Origin: Helicobacteraceae bacterium
GTDB lineage: Bacteria; Campylobacterota; Campylobacteria; Campylobacterales; Sulfurimonadaceae
DNA length: 64,000 nucleotides
Assembly (NCBI GenBank): GCA_013138865.1
Contig: WTBY01000003.1
Coordinates: 1-64,000, forward strand
Direction: 5' to 3'
The notes beneath the pieces were generated by a model. That model did not search any database, had not been told where the DNA came from, and saw only the letters and a list, made by a program, of their open reading frames with translations. This document shows, in pieces, positions 1-7,733 of this stretch. Positions within the stretch are counted from its first letter, which is position 1. Each line of letters starts with the position of its first letter. The translations under genes and the position numbers were made by a program.

Positions 1-66
1 TTAAAAAGACAGAATGTCCCTTAAATGGTAGGCGTTAATTATGGAAATTAAGAAGAAACTACACCA

Positions 67-88
67 TTACACCTCAGGAGAGGTGTAA
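67..88. repeat. Perfect 9-bp inverted repeat
   Basis: TTACACCTC (67-75) and GAGGTGTAA (80-88) are perfect complements around a 4-base loop. No T-run follows on either strand, so a simple intrinsic terminator is unlikely. It could be a protein-binding site or a transposon-end relic. Confidence 0.5.
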
Positions 89-130
89 CGAGGAAAAATA
101 TTTATACACAAGTTCAATAACCTGTAGAAT

Positions 131-150
131 TTGTTACAGTTTTGTTACAG
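131..150 (+). repeat. Direct repeat of TTGTTACAG
   Basis: The nonamer TTGTTACAG occurs at 131-139 and 142-150, 11 bases apart (one helical turn). No gene lies next to it, so the role is unknown. Confidence 0.4.
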
Positions 151-464
151 TTGAGTGTTTTTAGTGGAATTAGTGTTTAAAAGTCCCTAATATAGGGGCA
201 AGAATGGTGGTCACGCAGAGATTTGAAATTAAATATAGTTTAAACACACATCTGAAACAACTGCTTTTAGAGGATTGGTTTCTAAAAAGTGTCATTTTTA
301 AAGTCACACTAGTTATAACAACTTAAATCACTTGAAACCACATAATATATGGAATTTTGATACCTTTAACTATGTATTAAGTGGTTACAGTCACAGTCAC
401 TTTTTTCACACTTAAAATAAATTATAGAACATAATAATTACTTATAAAATAGTCATTTGAATAT

Positions 465-483
465 GAATCTCTAGTAGAGATTC
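465..483. repeat. Perfect 8-bp inverted repeat
   Basis: GAATCTCT (465-472) and AGAGATTC (476-483) pair perfectly around a 3-base loop. It lies about 130 bases before the toxin-antitoxin pair. Function not known. Confidence 0.4.
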
Positions 484-557
484 GAACTGAACAATTATAT
501 CATTAAATTTATCTATAAACAAATTCATAAATTTAAATTTACTCCTGAATAAAAGCC

Positions 558-606
558 TATATGTAACATATATTTAGTGGCAATAACTAATTTATAGTTA
601 CATATA
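558..606. promoter_or_regulatory. Putative autoregulatory operator of the AbiE-like pair
   Basis: TATATGTAAC (558-567) is repeated in inverted orientation as GTTACATATA (597-606), with 29 bases between; the first arm is itself nearly palindromic (558-572). The pair ends 8 bases before the start of the antitoxin-like gene. AbiEi antitoxins are known to bind inverted repeats in the abiE promoter and repress it, so the same role is inferred here. Confidence 0.45.
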
Positions 607-614
607 TAAAATTT

Positions 615-1622
615 ATGTTACAATTAGATATGAAGAATAAGAATGGACTCATTTCATATCTTGAAAAAATATTACATTTAAATGTATCTATAAGTCATAT
701 GAAGATAGAGTATAAAAAATCATTACCAGTTGCGATTAAAAGTAATTATGAAATTTTCATCATTAATATAGAGAGTGTTAATGTAGTTGTTTTACATACC
801 CACGAACAAGATTTACAGAGTATTAAAAAACATTTATCACTCTTTAAAGAAGCTCTTTCTTTACCTATTGCTTTAAGCATAGAAAATATTAGTAGTTCCA
901 CTAAAAAATATTTAATTGAAAACGCCATCTCTTTTATATCAGATGAATCTATTTATTTGCCACAGTTGTTGATATACTTAAAAGAGATTAATACTAAGAA
1001 GAAAAAGAATACAAATAAAAAACTCTCTAAATTAGCCCAAACTATCTTAATTTATGCCTATTCACAAAGATATTTTGAGTTAGATATTAACGAGAGTGCT
1101 GAAATATTTAATGTTACTAAGATGAGTACAAGTAGAGCTTTAAATGAACTGGTTGAGTTTGAGCTACTATCTAAAGAGTCTATTGGGCGGAAGAATGAAT
1201 ACTCATTAAATCGAGATATTGAAATTGACAATATTTTTAACAAGTTAAAATCTCCTGTTCAAGATAGAGTTTTTATTAAAGAAGAAGATTTAGTATATTT
1301 TGAGAAAAAAGTTAAAGCCTCTTATAGTGCATTATCAGTTTATACAAACATTACAAACTATAAACCAATATATGCAGTTGATAAAAAACAGTTTGATAAA
1401 ATACTAAAACAAGATAATCCAATTTCCATATATGAAAAAGAGTATGATAATGAGTTAATAGAGCTTGAATTATGGCGATATTCACCACTTCAAATTCAAA
1501 ACAATATTGTGGATAAAATTTCTTTATATTTATCTCTTAAAGATAATGTTAGCATAGAAGATAGTAGAGTGATGGATGCTATGAGTGAACTCTATAATGA
1601 TATAAAAGGGATGATAAATTGA
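615..1622 (+). CDS. AbiEi-like antitoxin with central winged helix
   Basis: A 335-residue protein, probably the antitoxin and repressor of a type IV-like toxin-antitoxin pair. Residues about 135-200 form a MarR-like winged helix-turn-helix (helical stretch, an 'SAEIFNVTKMSTSRALNEL' recognition region and a basic wing). The N-terminal 130 and C-terminal 130 residues match nothing I can name. Its stop overlaps the start of the next gene by four bases, so the two are translationally coupled. Inverted repeats stand just upstream. There is no clear ribosome binding site; Met6 (630) is an alternative start. The family assignment rests mainly on the partner gene and the DNA-binding domain. Confidence 0.6.
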   Translation: MLQLDMKNKNGLISYLEKILHLNVSISHMKIEYKKSLPVAIKSNYEIFIINIESVNVVVLHTHEQDLQSIKKHLSLFKEALSLPIALSIENISSSTKKYLIENAISFISDESIYLPQLLIYLKEINTKKKKNTNKKLSKLAQTILIYAYSQRYFELDINESAEIFNVTKMSTSRALNELVEFELLSKESIGRKNEYSLNRDIEIDNIFNKLKSPVQDRVFIKEEDLVYFEKKVKASYSALSVYTNITNYKPIYAVDKKQFDKILKQDNPISIYEKEYDNELIELELWRYSPLQIQNNIVDKISLYLSLKDNVSIEDSRVMDAMSELYNDIKGMIN

Positions 1623-2368
1623 TTCAAGGTCTAGTAAATTTTACAGATTATTTTAAAGATTACAGCGAAGACTATGTAGTTATAGGTGGACTTGCAACTG
1701 CTATGGTTATGAATGATTTAGGATTTGTAGCTCGTGCAACGAAAGATATAGATTTGGTTGTTATCTCAAAAAATAATGAAGAGTTTATTAAAAAAGTGCT
1801 TGGGTTTATTGAAATTGCTGGATACAAGACTAAACAACGAACTGATAATGAATCTAGACATAATTTATTTAGATTTCTTGATAGTGAGGATAAAACATAT
1901 CCTGAACAAATTGAACTATTTGCAATACATACAGAAGATTCAGAAATTGTAAAAGATAGTCATATTATACCTATCACAACACCTGAATTTTACGATTATT
2001 TATCGGCAATACTTTTAGATAAAGATTATTTTGAGTTACTCATAAAACACACAACAAATATTGATGGTCTTCATGTAGCAACTCCAGAGGTTCTAATTCC
2101 ATTAAAAATACATGCTCATATAAATCTTTTAAAAGAGAATCATCCTGATGCCAAGAAACACCTTACTGATGTTATTAGACTGGCAACAATGTTAGATGAA
2201 GAAGAAAGTATTGTTTTAACAGATAACCCTAAAAAGGATTATTTAGAATTTTTACCATTATTAGAAACAGTTGAGTCAAATACAATAAGAAATATTTTAA
2301 AAAGTGCAGGGGTTGGAAAACTACAAAAAAGTATCAAAGAACTACTTGAAACCGTATATATAACTTAA
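1619..2368 (+). CDS. AbiEii-like nucleotidyltransferase toxin
   Basis: A 249-residue protein with the signature of minimal nucleotidyltransferases of the AbiEii/JHP933 type: Gly23-Gly24 in 'VVIGGLATAM', then R39-x-T41-K-D43-I-D45, where the two Asp would bind metal. AbiEii-type toxins transfer nucleotides to RNA targets; the exact target here is unknown. Translation starts at TTG 1619, inside the stop of the upstream gene (TTGA overlap), which fits antitoxin-first coupling. It could be a phage-defence or plasmid-maintenance module left in the chromosome, as a recombinase stub lies 90 bases downstream. Confidence 0.68.
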   Translation: MIQGLVNFTDYFKDYSEDYVVIGGLATAMVMNDLGFVARATKDIDLVVISKNNEEFIKKVLGFIEIAGYKTKQRTDNESRHNLFRFLDSEDKTYPEQIELFAIHTEDSEIVKDSHIIPITTPEFYDYLSAILLDKDYFELLIKHTTNIDGLHVATPEVLIPLKIHAHINLLKENHPDAKKHLTDVIRLATMLDEEESIVLTDNPKKDYLEFLPLLETVESNTIRNILKSAGVGKLQKSIKELLETVYIT

Positions 2369-2455
2369 TAATAATTTAAATCAAGAATTTAATAGTTATC
2401 GATAATGGGTTACCATATTATATGTTTTTAAAATTTTACTGAAACTTCATTTACA

Positions 2456-2518
2456 ATGAATGTAGGATATGCAAGAGTTTCAACTTCTAGTCAAAGTCTT
2501 GAGAATTTGCCATATTAA
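2456..2518 (+). pseudogene. Serine resolvase/invertase N-terminal stub
   Basis: An ATG at 2456 opens 20 codons beginning 'MNVGYARVSTSSQSLE', which is the start of the catalytic domain of small serine recombinases; the last Ser-containing motif carries the nucleophile region (Y-A-R-V-S). The frame stops at 2516-2518, exactly where the 3' end of panB begins on the other strand. The rest of the gene (about 160 codons) is absent, so this is a deletion remnant marking the boundary of a former mobile segment. Confidence 0.7.
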
Positions 2519-3309
2519 TAGGTGTGTATCTCTTGTGGAAAGCTTCTACTGCTTACCTCTTTTTTGTACTCACTAACTGCATTTTTAACAATCGTTGCAC
2601 CATCTATATATTTTTTTACAAACTTAGGAGTAAACTCTTCAAAAAGACCTAACATATCTGAAAAGACAAGAACTTGACCATCAACACAATTGCCTGCACC
2701 TATCCCTATAACTGGTACACTTATGCTTTGTGCTATTTTTGTAGCTACTTCAGCTTTTACACCCTCAACAACTATACAAAAAGCACCAGCCCTCTCAACT
2801 GCGATCGCATCACGAAGAAGTTGCTCTGCACCATCTTCATCTTTTCCTTTTACTTTATAACCACCCTCACCTCTTACAGATTGAGGAAGAAGACCTATAT
2901 GTCCACATACTGCTATTCCATTTTTTACAAGGTAATTGATAATTTCAGCCTTATCTTCACCACCTTCTATTTTGATAGAGTCAGTTGGACACTCTTGATA
3001 AACTTTTATGGCATTTTGCAGTGCAACTTCTTTAGTTATGTATGTTCCAAAAGGCATATCTGTGATCACAAAAGTGTTTGGTGCACCTTTACAAACAGCA
3101 TTAGTATGGTAGATCATTTGATCTAGTGAAATATTTAGAGTATCTTTTTGACCTGCGAAACTCATGTTAAGAGAATCACCTACTAAAATAATGTCTGCGC
3201 TGTCTTGAAATAGTGATGCAAATAGTGCGTCATAGGCTGTGATCATTGTAAGTAATTCTTGTGAATTTTTTGCTTTTTTTATAGAACTAATTGTATGTTT
3301 TTTATTCAT
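2515..3309 (-). CDS. panB: 3-methyl-2-oxobutanoate hydroxymethyltransferase
   Basis: PanB makes ketopantoate from 2-oxoisovalerate and methylene-tetrahydrofolate, the first step of pantothenate and CoA synthesis. The start at 3309 (M-N-K-K-H-T) is chosen because it places the two metal-binding aspartates at positions 45 ('VGDSLNM') and 84 ('ITDMPFGTY'), as in the E. coli enzyme, and has an AAGG upstream; the longer frame to 3375 adds an unlikely leader. Length 264 is normal. The gene is divergent from the Hpt gene at 3374 and its 3' end abuts the resolvase stub, but the C-terminus looks intact. Confidence 0.93.
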   Translation of the reverse strand: MNKKHTISSIKKAKNSQELLTMITAYDALFASLFQDSADIILVGDSLNMSFAGQKDTLNISLDQMIYHTNAVCKGAPNTFVITDMPFGTYITKEVALQNAIKVYQECPTDSIKIEGGEDKAEIINYLVKNGIAVCGHIGLLPQSVRGEGGYKVKGKDEDGAEQLLRDAIAVERAGAFCIVVEGVKAEVATKIAQSISVPVIGIGAGNCVDGQVLVFSDMLGLFEEFTPKFVKKYIDGATIVKNAVSEYKKEVSSRSFPQEIHTY

Positions 3310-3373
3310 TGATATATGCCTTAGGTAAAAAATGTTAATATATAGGAATTTAACTAGTGAAGAAGTATAGCAC

Positions 3374-3781
3374 ATGGGTATTAAATGTGAATTAGAAGAG
3401 AACTTTGATTTTGAAATTGTAGATCAATTTCTTGATCACTTTAGCATGATGCTAGAGGTTATAGAACCTTTAGTTATTGATATGTCTAAAAAAGATTATT
3501 ATAAAATGAATGTTGACGAACTATTTCGTATTTTTCATAACATTAAATCTTCTACGGGATATTTACAGCTCACACTAATGACAAGACTGGCAAAATTGGC
3601 AGAAGATGAACTAGAAGAGATGAGACTATTAGAAGGTCCCGCAAATCAAGATACTATAGATTGGCTAATAAGAGTAGGTGATATTTTCACATCTTGGCAA
3701 CATGATATTTTACATGATAAAGAAAAACTTAGAAGAATAGATATTTCTATTTTAAGATTACCTGACTTGGAGAAAAAGTGA
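3374..3781 (+). CDS. Solitary histidine phosphotransfer (Hpt) protein
   Basis: A 135-residue all-helical protein with the Hpt signature 'FHNIKSSTGYLQL'; His55 is the predicted phosphorylation site. It has no kinase or receiver domain, so it should relay phosphate between a hybrid kinase and a receiver, or act as a sink. No cognate partner lies next to it: the gene overlaps the start of trpA by four bases (GTGA), so it is co-expressed with a tryptophan gene. What signal it serves cannot be told from the sequence. Confidence 0.75.
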   Translation: MGIKCELEENFDFEIVDQFLDHFSMMLEVIEPLVIDMSKKDYYKMNVDELFRIFHNIKSSTGYLQLTLMTRLAKLAEDELEEMRLLEGPANQDTIDWLIRVGDIFTSWQHDILHDKEKLRRIDISILRLPDLEKK

Positions 3782-4518
3782 AAAATTTAGTAGCATATAT
3801 AACATCAACATATCCAGAAAAAAACTTTAGTGTAGACTTAGCTTTAGCGCTTGGTGAAAACGGTGTTGATACACTTGAGCTTGGCGTTCCATTTTCTGAC
3901 CCTGTAGCAGATGGTCCTATTATAGAAAAAGCTAACCATAAAGCACTTCAAAATGGTTTTAAATTTAAGGATCTACTTGATATTTCAGAACAGATAGCTC
4001 CAAAAGTTGACACACTATGGATGGGTTATTTTAACCCATTTTATCAGTATGGAATGGAGCCTCTTCTAAAAAAGGCCAGTGAAATTGGTGTTAAAGGTAT
4101 GATTATTCCAGATCTTCCTCACGAAGAAGCTTTGGCATATAAAGATCTATTTAAACAACACAATATGTCTAACATAGCTTTTGTAGCTCCTACAGATAGC
4201 CAAGAACGTATTAAAGAAGTTGTAAGTAACTCTTCTAAGTTTATTTATATGGTCGCTTACGCTGGTATAACTGGCTCAGGAAAGAGTGAAGACTTACAAG
4301 AGTTTTTAGTTAATATTAAAAAATATACTAAAACTCCTAGATATGTAGGTTTTGGAGTTAATGAAAAAACTGCAAGAGAGAAAGTTAAGGGTGCAGATGG
4401 AGTAATCGTAGGAAGTGCATTTGTTGATGTACTTCTAAAAGATAACCTAACACTGACTCAAAAAATAACTTCTTGTTGTGAAATCTCAAAAAATATTAAG
4501 TCACTTATTAATGAGTAG
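3778..4518 (+). CDS. trpA: Tryptophan synthase alpha subunit
   Basis: TrpA splits indole-3-glycerol phosphate into indole and glyceraldehyde 3-phosphate and passes indole to TrpB. The catalytic Glu (E34 in 'LELGVPFSDP') and Asp (D45 in 'VADGP') are present, and the C-terminal 'GFGVNEKTA' and 'GVIVGSAFV' phosphate-binding loops are intact. It starts with GTG at 3778, overlapping the Hpt stop. Length 246 is slightly short for the family. trpB is not in the window, so the trp genes are scattered in this genome. Confidence 0.93.
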   Translation: MKNLVAYITSTYPEKNFSVDLALALGENGVDTLELGVPFSDPVADGPIIEKANHKALQNGFKFKDLLDISEQIAPKVDTLWMGYFNPFYQYGMEPLLKKASEIGVKGMIIPDLPHEEALAYKDLFKQHNMSNIAFVAPTDSQERIKEVVSNSSKFIYMVAYAGITGSGKSEDLQEFLVNIKKYTKTPRYVGFGVNEKTAREKVKGADGVIVGSAFVDVLLKDNLTLTQKITSCCEISKNIKSLINE

Positions 4519-4538
4519 AGAGTAAGTTTTTACTCTCT
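4517..4538. terminator. Bidirectional terminator between trpA and the permease
   Basis: AGAGAGTAA (4517-4525) pairs with TTACTCTCT (4530-4538) around GTTT. The hairpin lies exactly between the convergent stops of trpA and the permease gene and can serve both. Confidence 0.65.
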
Positions 4539-6104
4539 TTAGTGTTTGTGAGATACAAACTCCGCAATAATATTTTCATTGTTATGTACACGTGAAAGTA
4601 CAAATAGTGAAACTGATGTATAAACTACCAAAATCCCCCCAAATACAACGTCTGAAAATATATCTTTATTGTGTGGTGATATGTAATTTATAACAGCCAT
4701 ACCAATAATAAATAACATTACAGGTATGCTCATCATAATATTATCTCTATATGTACCTATAGTTTTAGCATCAATAACTATAAACAGTACTTGAAAAATT
4801 ATTAATAAAAAAGTAATCTCTAAAACTACACTAAATGGTGCCATAGTATAAAGATAGTTAAAAAATATAAATAAGAAAAATGCTACTATTTTTCCAAATG
4901 GAACTCGAAATGTATACTGATCGATAGATATGTTTTTTCTAAACACTAGCAGTGCGATCGGAATTACAAAGTAAGATAGCAAGTGAATAACACCAACTAA
5001 TGTTGCTAGTTTTTCCCAGTCACTAAAACTAAAAACAAAGATTATAGCTATTATAATATTAGCTACTAATGAGCGTCTTGACATATTCGTTACAGGATCA
5101 ACATGGTCAAACCATGATGGCACTTGATGGTTTCTTGACATTGCTGTAAACATTCTTGTTGAGGCACCTACAAATGTGATTGCGGTTCCCATAGGAGATA
5201 CGATTGCATCAGTGTAGAGAATAAGTGCCATGAAGTTTAGTCCAACAAGTGCTGTAAGCTGAACCATAGGTGCGGAAAAATGAACTGAAGCATAACCTTG
5301 TGCTAACTGTTCAGGAGGTATAGCACCTATAAAAGCTACTTGTAAAATTAAGTAGACAAAGAGTGAGAAAGAGATTGCTATAACTATAGAAAGAGGAATA
5401 GTTCTATGTGGATTTTCTATTTCACTTGCGTAAGAAACGATAGTTTGAAAACCGTTAAAAGCTACTATAATACCAGCAGTTAAAACAGCAGTCATAACCG
5501 AGCTAATTCCATTTGGCATAAACATATCTTTTTCAATCGTAAAATTATCAACACTAAAAGCACTACTCATAAGTAAAATGGCTGTTAAAAGAGGCACTAT
5601 TAACTTAAATACTACTATATAATTATTAGCTCTTGCTAATAGCTGCATACCCCAAAAGTTTAATAAAGCGTACACAAAAATAAAGCAAACAACTATTAAA
5701 GAACCATATATAGTAAGTGTTCCATCAGTATATAACATGTGCTCAATTGAGGGAACTATATGAACTAAGTACTCTACACTTGCAGTAGCTTCAAGTGCAA
5801 TAACTGCAACTATTCCTAACCAGTTTGCGATCGCAAAAGGAAAACCAAAGAACCTATTGTGTGAAATAGTACCTACGATCGCACTTATACCACGCCTCGG
5901 AAATAGTGAAGCAACTTCTGAAAAAGCAAGACCAAGTACAGCTATAATAAATGCGCCAACAACCCAAGCGTAAATGGAAGCTCCACCGGCTATTTGTGCA
6001 GCAGCAAGAGGGGCGAACATCCAACCACTTCCGATCATAGATGAAATACCTATAAATGTAGCAGTCCAAAGACCTATTTTCTTATTTTTTAAATTTAATT
6101 CCAT
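4539..6104 (-). CDS. APC-family amino acid permease
   Basis: A 521-residue inner-membrane protein with about 12-14 hydrophobic helices. The N-terminus has the APC superfamily glycine motif in the first helix ('GISSMIGSGWMFAP'), and residues near 230 read 'FNGFQTIVSYASEIENPHRT', the conserved loop of amino acid/polyamine permeases. The substrate cannot be assigned. The gene is last in the long minus-strand run that begins with moxR and follows the PilZ-like gene by 16 bases; GGTGG lies ahead of the start. Confidence 0.85.
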   Translation of the reverse strand: MELNLKNKKIGLWTATFIGISSMIGSGWMFAPLAAAQIAGGASIYAWVVGAFIIAVLGLAFSEVASLFPRRGISAIVGTISHNRFFGFPFAIANWLGIVAVIALEATASVEYLVHIVPSIEHMLYTDGTLTIYGSLIVVCFIFVYALLNFWGMQLLARANNYIVVFKLIVPLLTAILLMSSAFSVDNFTIEKDMFMPNGISSVMTAVLTAGIIVAFNGFQTIVSYASEIENPHRTIPLSIVIAISFSLFVYLILQVAFIGAIPPEQLAQGYASVHFSAPMVQLTALVGLNFMALILYTDAIVSPMGTAITFVGASTRMFTAMSRNHQVPSWFDHVDPVTNMSRRSLVANIIIAIIFVFSFSDWEKLATLVGVIHLLSYFVIPIALLVFRKNISIDQYTFRVPFGKIVAFFLFIFFNYLYTMAPFSVVLEITFLLIIFQVLFIVIDAKTIGTYRDNIMMSIPVMLFIIGMAVINYISPHNKDIFSDVVFGGILVVYTSVSLFVLSRVHNNENIIAEFVSHKH

Positions 6105-6120
6105 TTATATTCCACCTTTT

Positions 6121-7719
6121 TTAGTCACTTAGTTTTACTCTTAATGCCTTTTTTAATTCTGCTTTTAACTCTAGAGTTCTTGATTTGATATACATTTTTA
6201 GTGCTTTTGTAGCTTTTGCATTATCACGCTGAAGTGATACAGCTACCATAAACTTCGTTTTTATTTTTTCTACTTTTACAATTGTTCCACCAACATAAAC
6301 TGTTTGAGAAGTATTTTCTATGTAATTAGCTAAGATAGTTGAGACTTTAACCGTTGTTCCATTGTCAAGTTTTGCTGCTACTTCATTTGAGACTAGAATA
6401 GATAATGAGTCATCTGAAATATCTTGCACAATTCCAGACATAGAAAAAGTACGCGCTGTAAGTGAAGCAGACATATTAGAACGTGGGACAACACGTATTC
6501 CTTTTCTTCCAATAGGTGAGTAGTCTAATAGTTTAAAATTATTAACAACAACTGTTTTTGTTTTTGGGTTTGCACTTACTACGCTACATTGAGTATCTGC
6601 TGGGAGGTAACTTGATTGTAAAATAATACTTTTTTCATATTTCATAGCAACACACTGAACTCTATCTGTCTCAAAAACTAAGCTATTATCTTCTTGCATA
6701 TATAAATTTACTCCATTTGTAGCAATAGCAAGACCCTTATAGAAGCTATGAACATTCAAGTGTGCTTTAGCCCCTCTAAGTGCTAAAAGATCACGTAAAA
6801 TCATAGCAACACGTTCACCCTCATCTTTTATATTATCATGTGAGTAGGTAACGTAAATATTTGCATTTGAATTTGTAGTTGTATCGATCATCTGTTGAAT
6901 GTAGATTAAGTTTTCATCTATACCTTGTCTTGTTTGACACTCTATTGTTGCACATAAAAGGTTTATTTGTGCATTGTATGTCATACCATTTGTGAGTTCT
7001 GAAGTAAACTCTATTGCTTTTTCAAAAGTTTCTGGTATGAGAAAAATAAAGTTTTCATCATCCCACATTGCAACTTTTTTATTTACAAACTTTTTAACTA
7101 AAAGCTCATAAAATTCTCGAGCTCTGTCTATATAAAACGATTCACCATTTTCATTAACTAAATCATACCTATTCATAATCCGTAAATTACAAAAACAGAA
7201 CTCTGAACTAGTTCCATGAAGAAACTTTTTTAAATAGCTAAAATAAGGTATTTTTGTAACTATGTCTATTTCTTCTTCTTCAAAATCGACATTAACTTCT
7301 TCAACAACATAAGTTTTACCAAGTGATAGAGCTGATTGTTGCTCGACAGCAATTTTAAACTGAGGAATAACTATAGGAAGATCAACATATACGTCAACTA
7401 GACCTTTAAAGATCTTCTCGTTATTATTATTTATAGCACGACTTGCTATATGTATAACTCTTACAAAACTATTGTATGCTTTAAGATCTTTTAAAAAGTT
7501 TCTTATGTCAACTCTACTTTTGTATTTTCGTAAAACTATAAGATGTACTTCAGTTGAGAGTTCATGATCTATTATTAGATCATCAAACTCATAAAATTCT
7601 TTTGCTTGTTTAAGTAAGAATTCTACTGCTTTTGTAGTGGCTTCTGGCTCTTTTTCATCACCAGTATCTTCAACTTCTGGGTCATTTACATATATAAGGT
7701 TTACATCTTCTACAAACAC
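6121..7719 (-). CDS. Degenerate GGDEF / PilZ-like protein
   Basis: A 532-residue soluble protein. Residues about 160-290 have the hydrophobic pattern of a GGDEF domain, but the signature is replaced by 'WDDENF' (219-224), so cyclase activity is not expected. Further on, R405-x-x-x-R409 followed by D433-I-S435 resembles the PilZ c-di-GMP-binding motif, with Ser instead of Gly at the last position (438). The N-terminal 150 residues are unassigned. It may sense c-di-GMP or be a diverged scaffold. It starts with GTG at 7719, 15 bases after batD, so it is probably co-transcribed with the bat genes. Confidence 0.5.
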   Translation of the reverse strand: MFVEDVNLIYVNDPEVEDTGDEKEPEATTKAVEFLLKQAKEFYEFDDLIIDHELSTEVHLIVLRKYKSRVDIRNFLKDLKAYNSFVRVIHIASRAINNNNEKIFKGLVDVYVDLPIVIPQFKIAVEQQSALSLGKTYVVEEVNVDFEEEEIDIVTKIPYFSYLKKFLHGTSSEFCFCNLRIMNRYDLVNENGESFYIDRAREFYELLVKKFVNKKVAMWDDENFIFLIPETFEKAIEFTSELTNGMTYNAQINLLCATIECQTRQGIDENLIYIQQMIDTTTNSNANIYVTYSHDNIKDEGERVAMILRDLLALRGAKAHLNVHSFYKGLAIATNGVNLYMQEDNSLVFETDRVQCVAMKYEKSIILQSSYLPADTQCSVVSANPKTKTVVVNNFKLLDYSPIGRKGIRVVPRSNMSASLTARTFSMSGIVQDISDDSLSILVSNEVAAKLDNGTTVKVSTILANYIENTSQTVYVGGTIVKVEKIKTKFMVAVSLQRDNAKATKALKMYIKSRTLELKAELKKALRVKLSD

Positions 7720-7733
7720 TCACTATCCCTAAT

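Larger units (their letters stand above)
1..614. other. Gene-free left edge, rich in short repeats
   Basis: No convincing gene is seen on either strand. The stretch is very AT-rich and holds several small inverted and direct repeats, listed separately. At the extreme left a frame reads seven codons to a stop at 22-24; it could be the tail of a gene outside the window, but it is too short to identify. A 15-codon frame from 41 has no support. Together with the toxin-antitoxin pair and resolvase stub that follow, this looks like the edge of an acquired region. Confidence 0.5.

Noticed and set aside
381-402. Short ACAGTC tandem repeat
   Set aside because: Only just over two copies; not more than expected in such AT-rich sequence.
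465-495. TTCGAAT on the minus strand that resembles a tRNA T-loop
   Set aside because: The bases on either side cannot form a T-stem and no other tRNA arm is present.
1-614. CRISPR-like repeats
   Set aside because: The repeats are short, unequal and not regularly spaced; no array is present anywhere in the window.
2674-3126. 150-codon open frame inside panB, opposite strand
   Set aside because: Panb is clear from its conserved aspartates; this frame is a by-product of its codon use.
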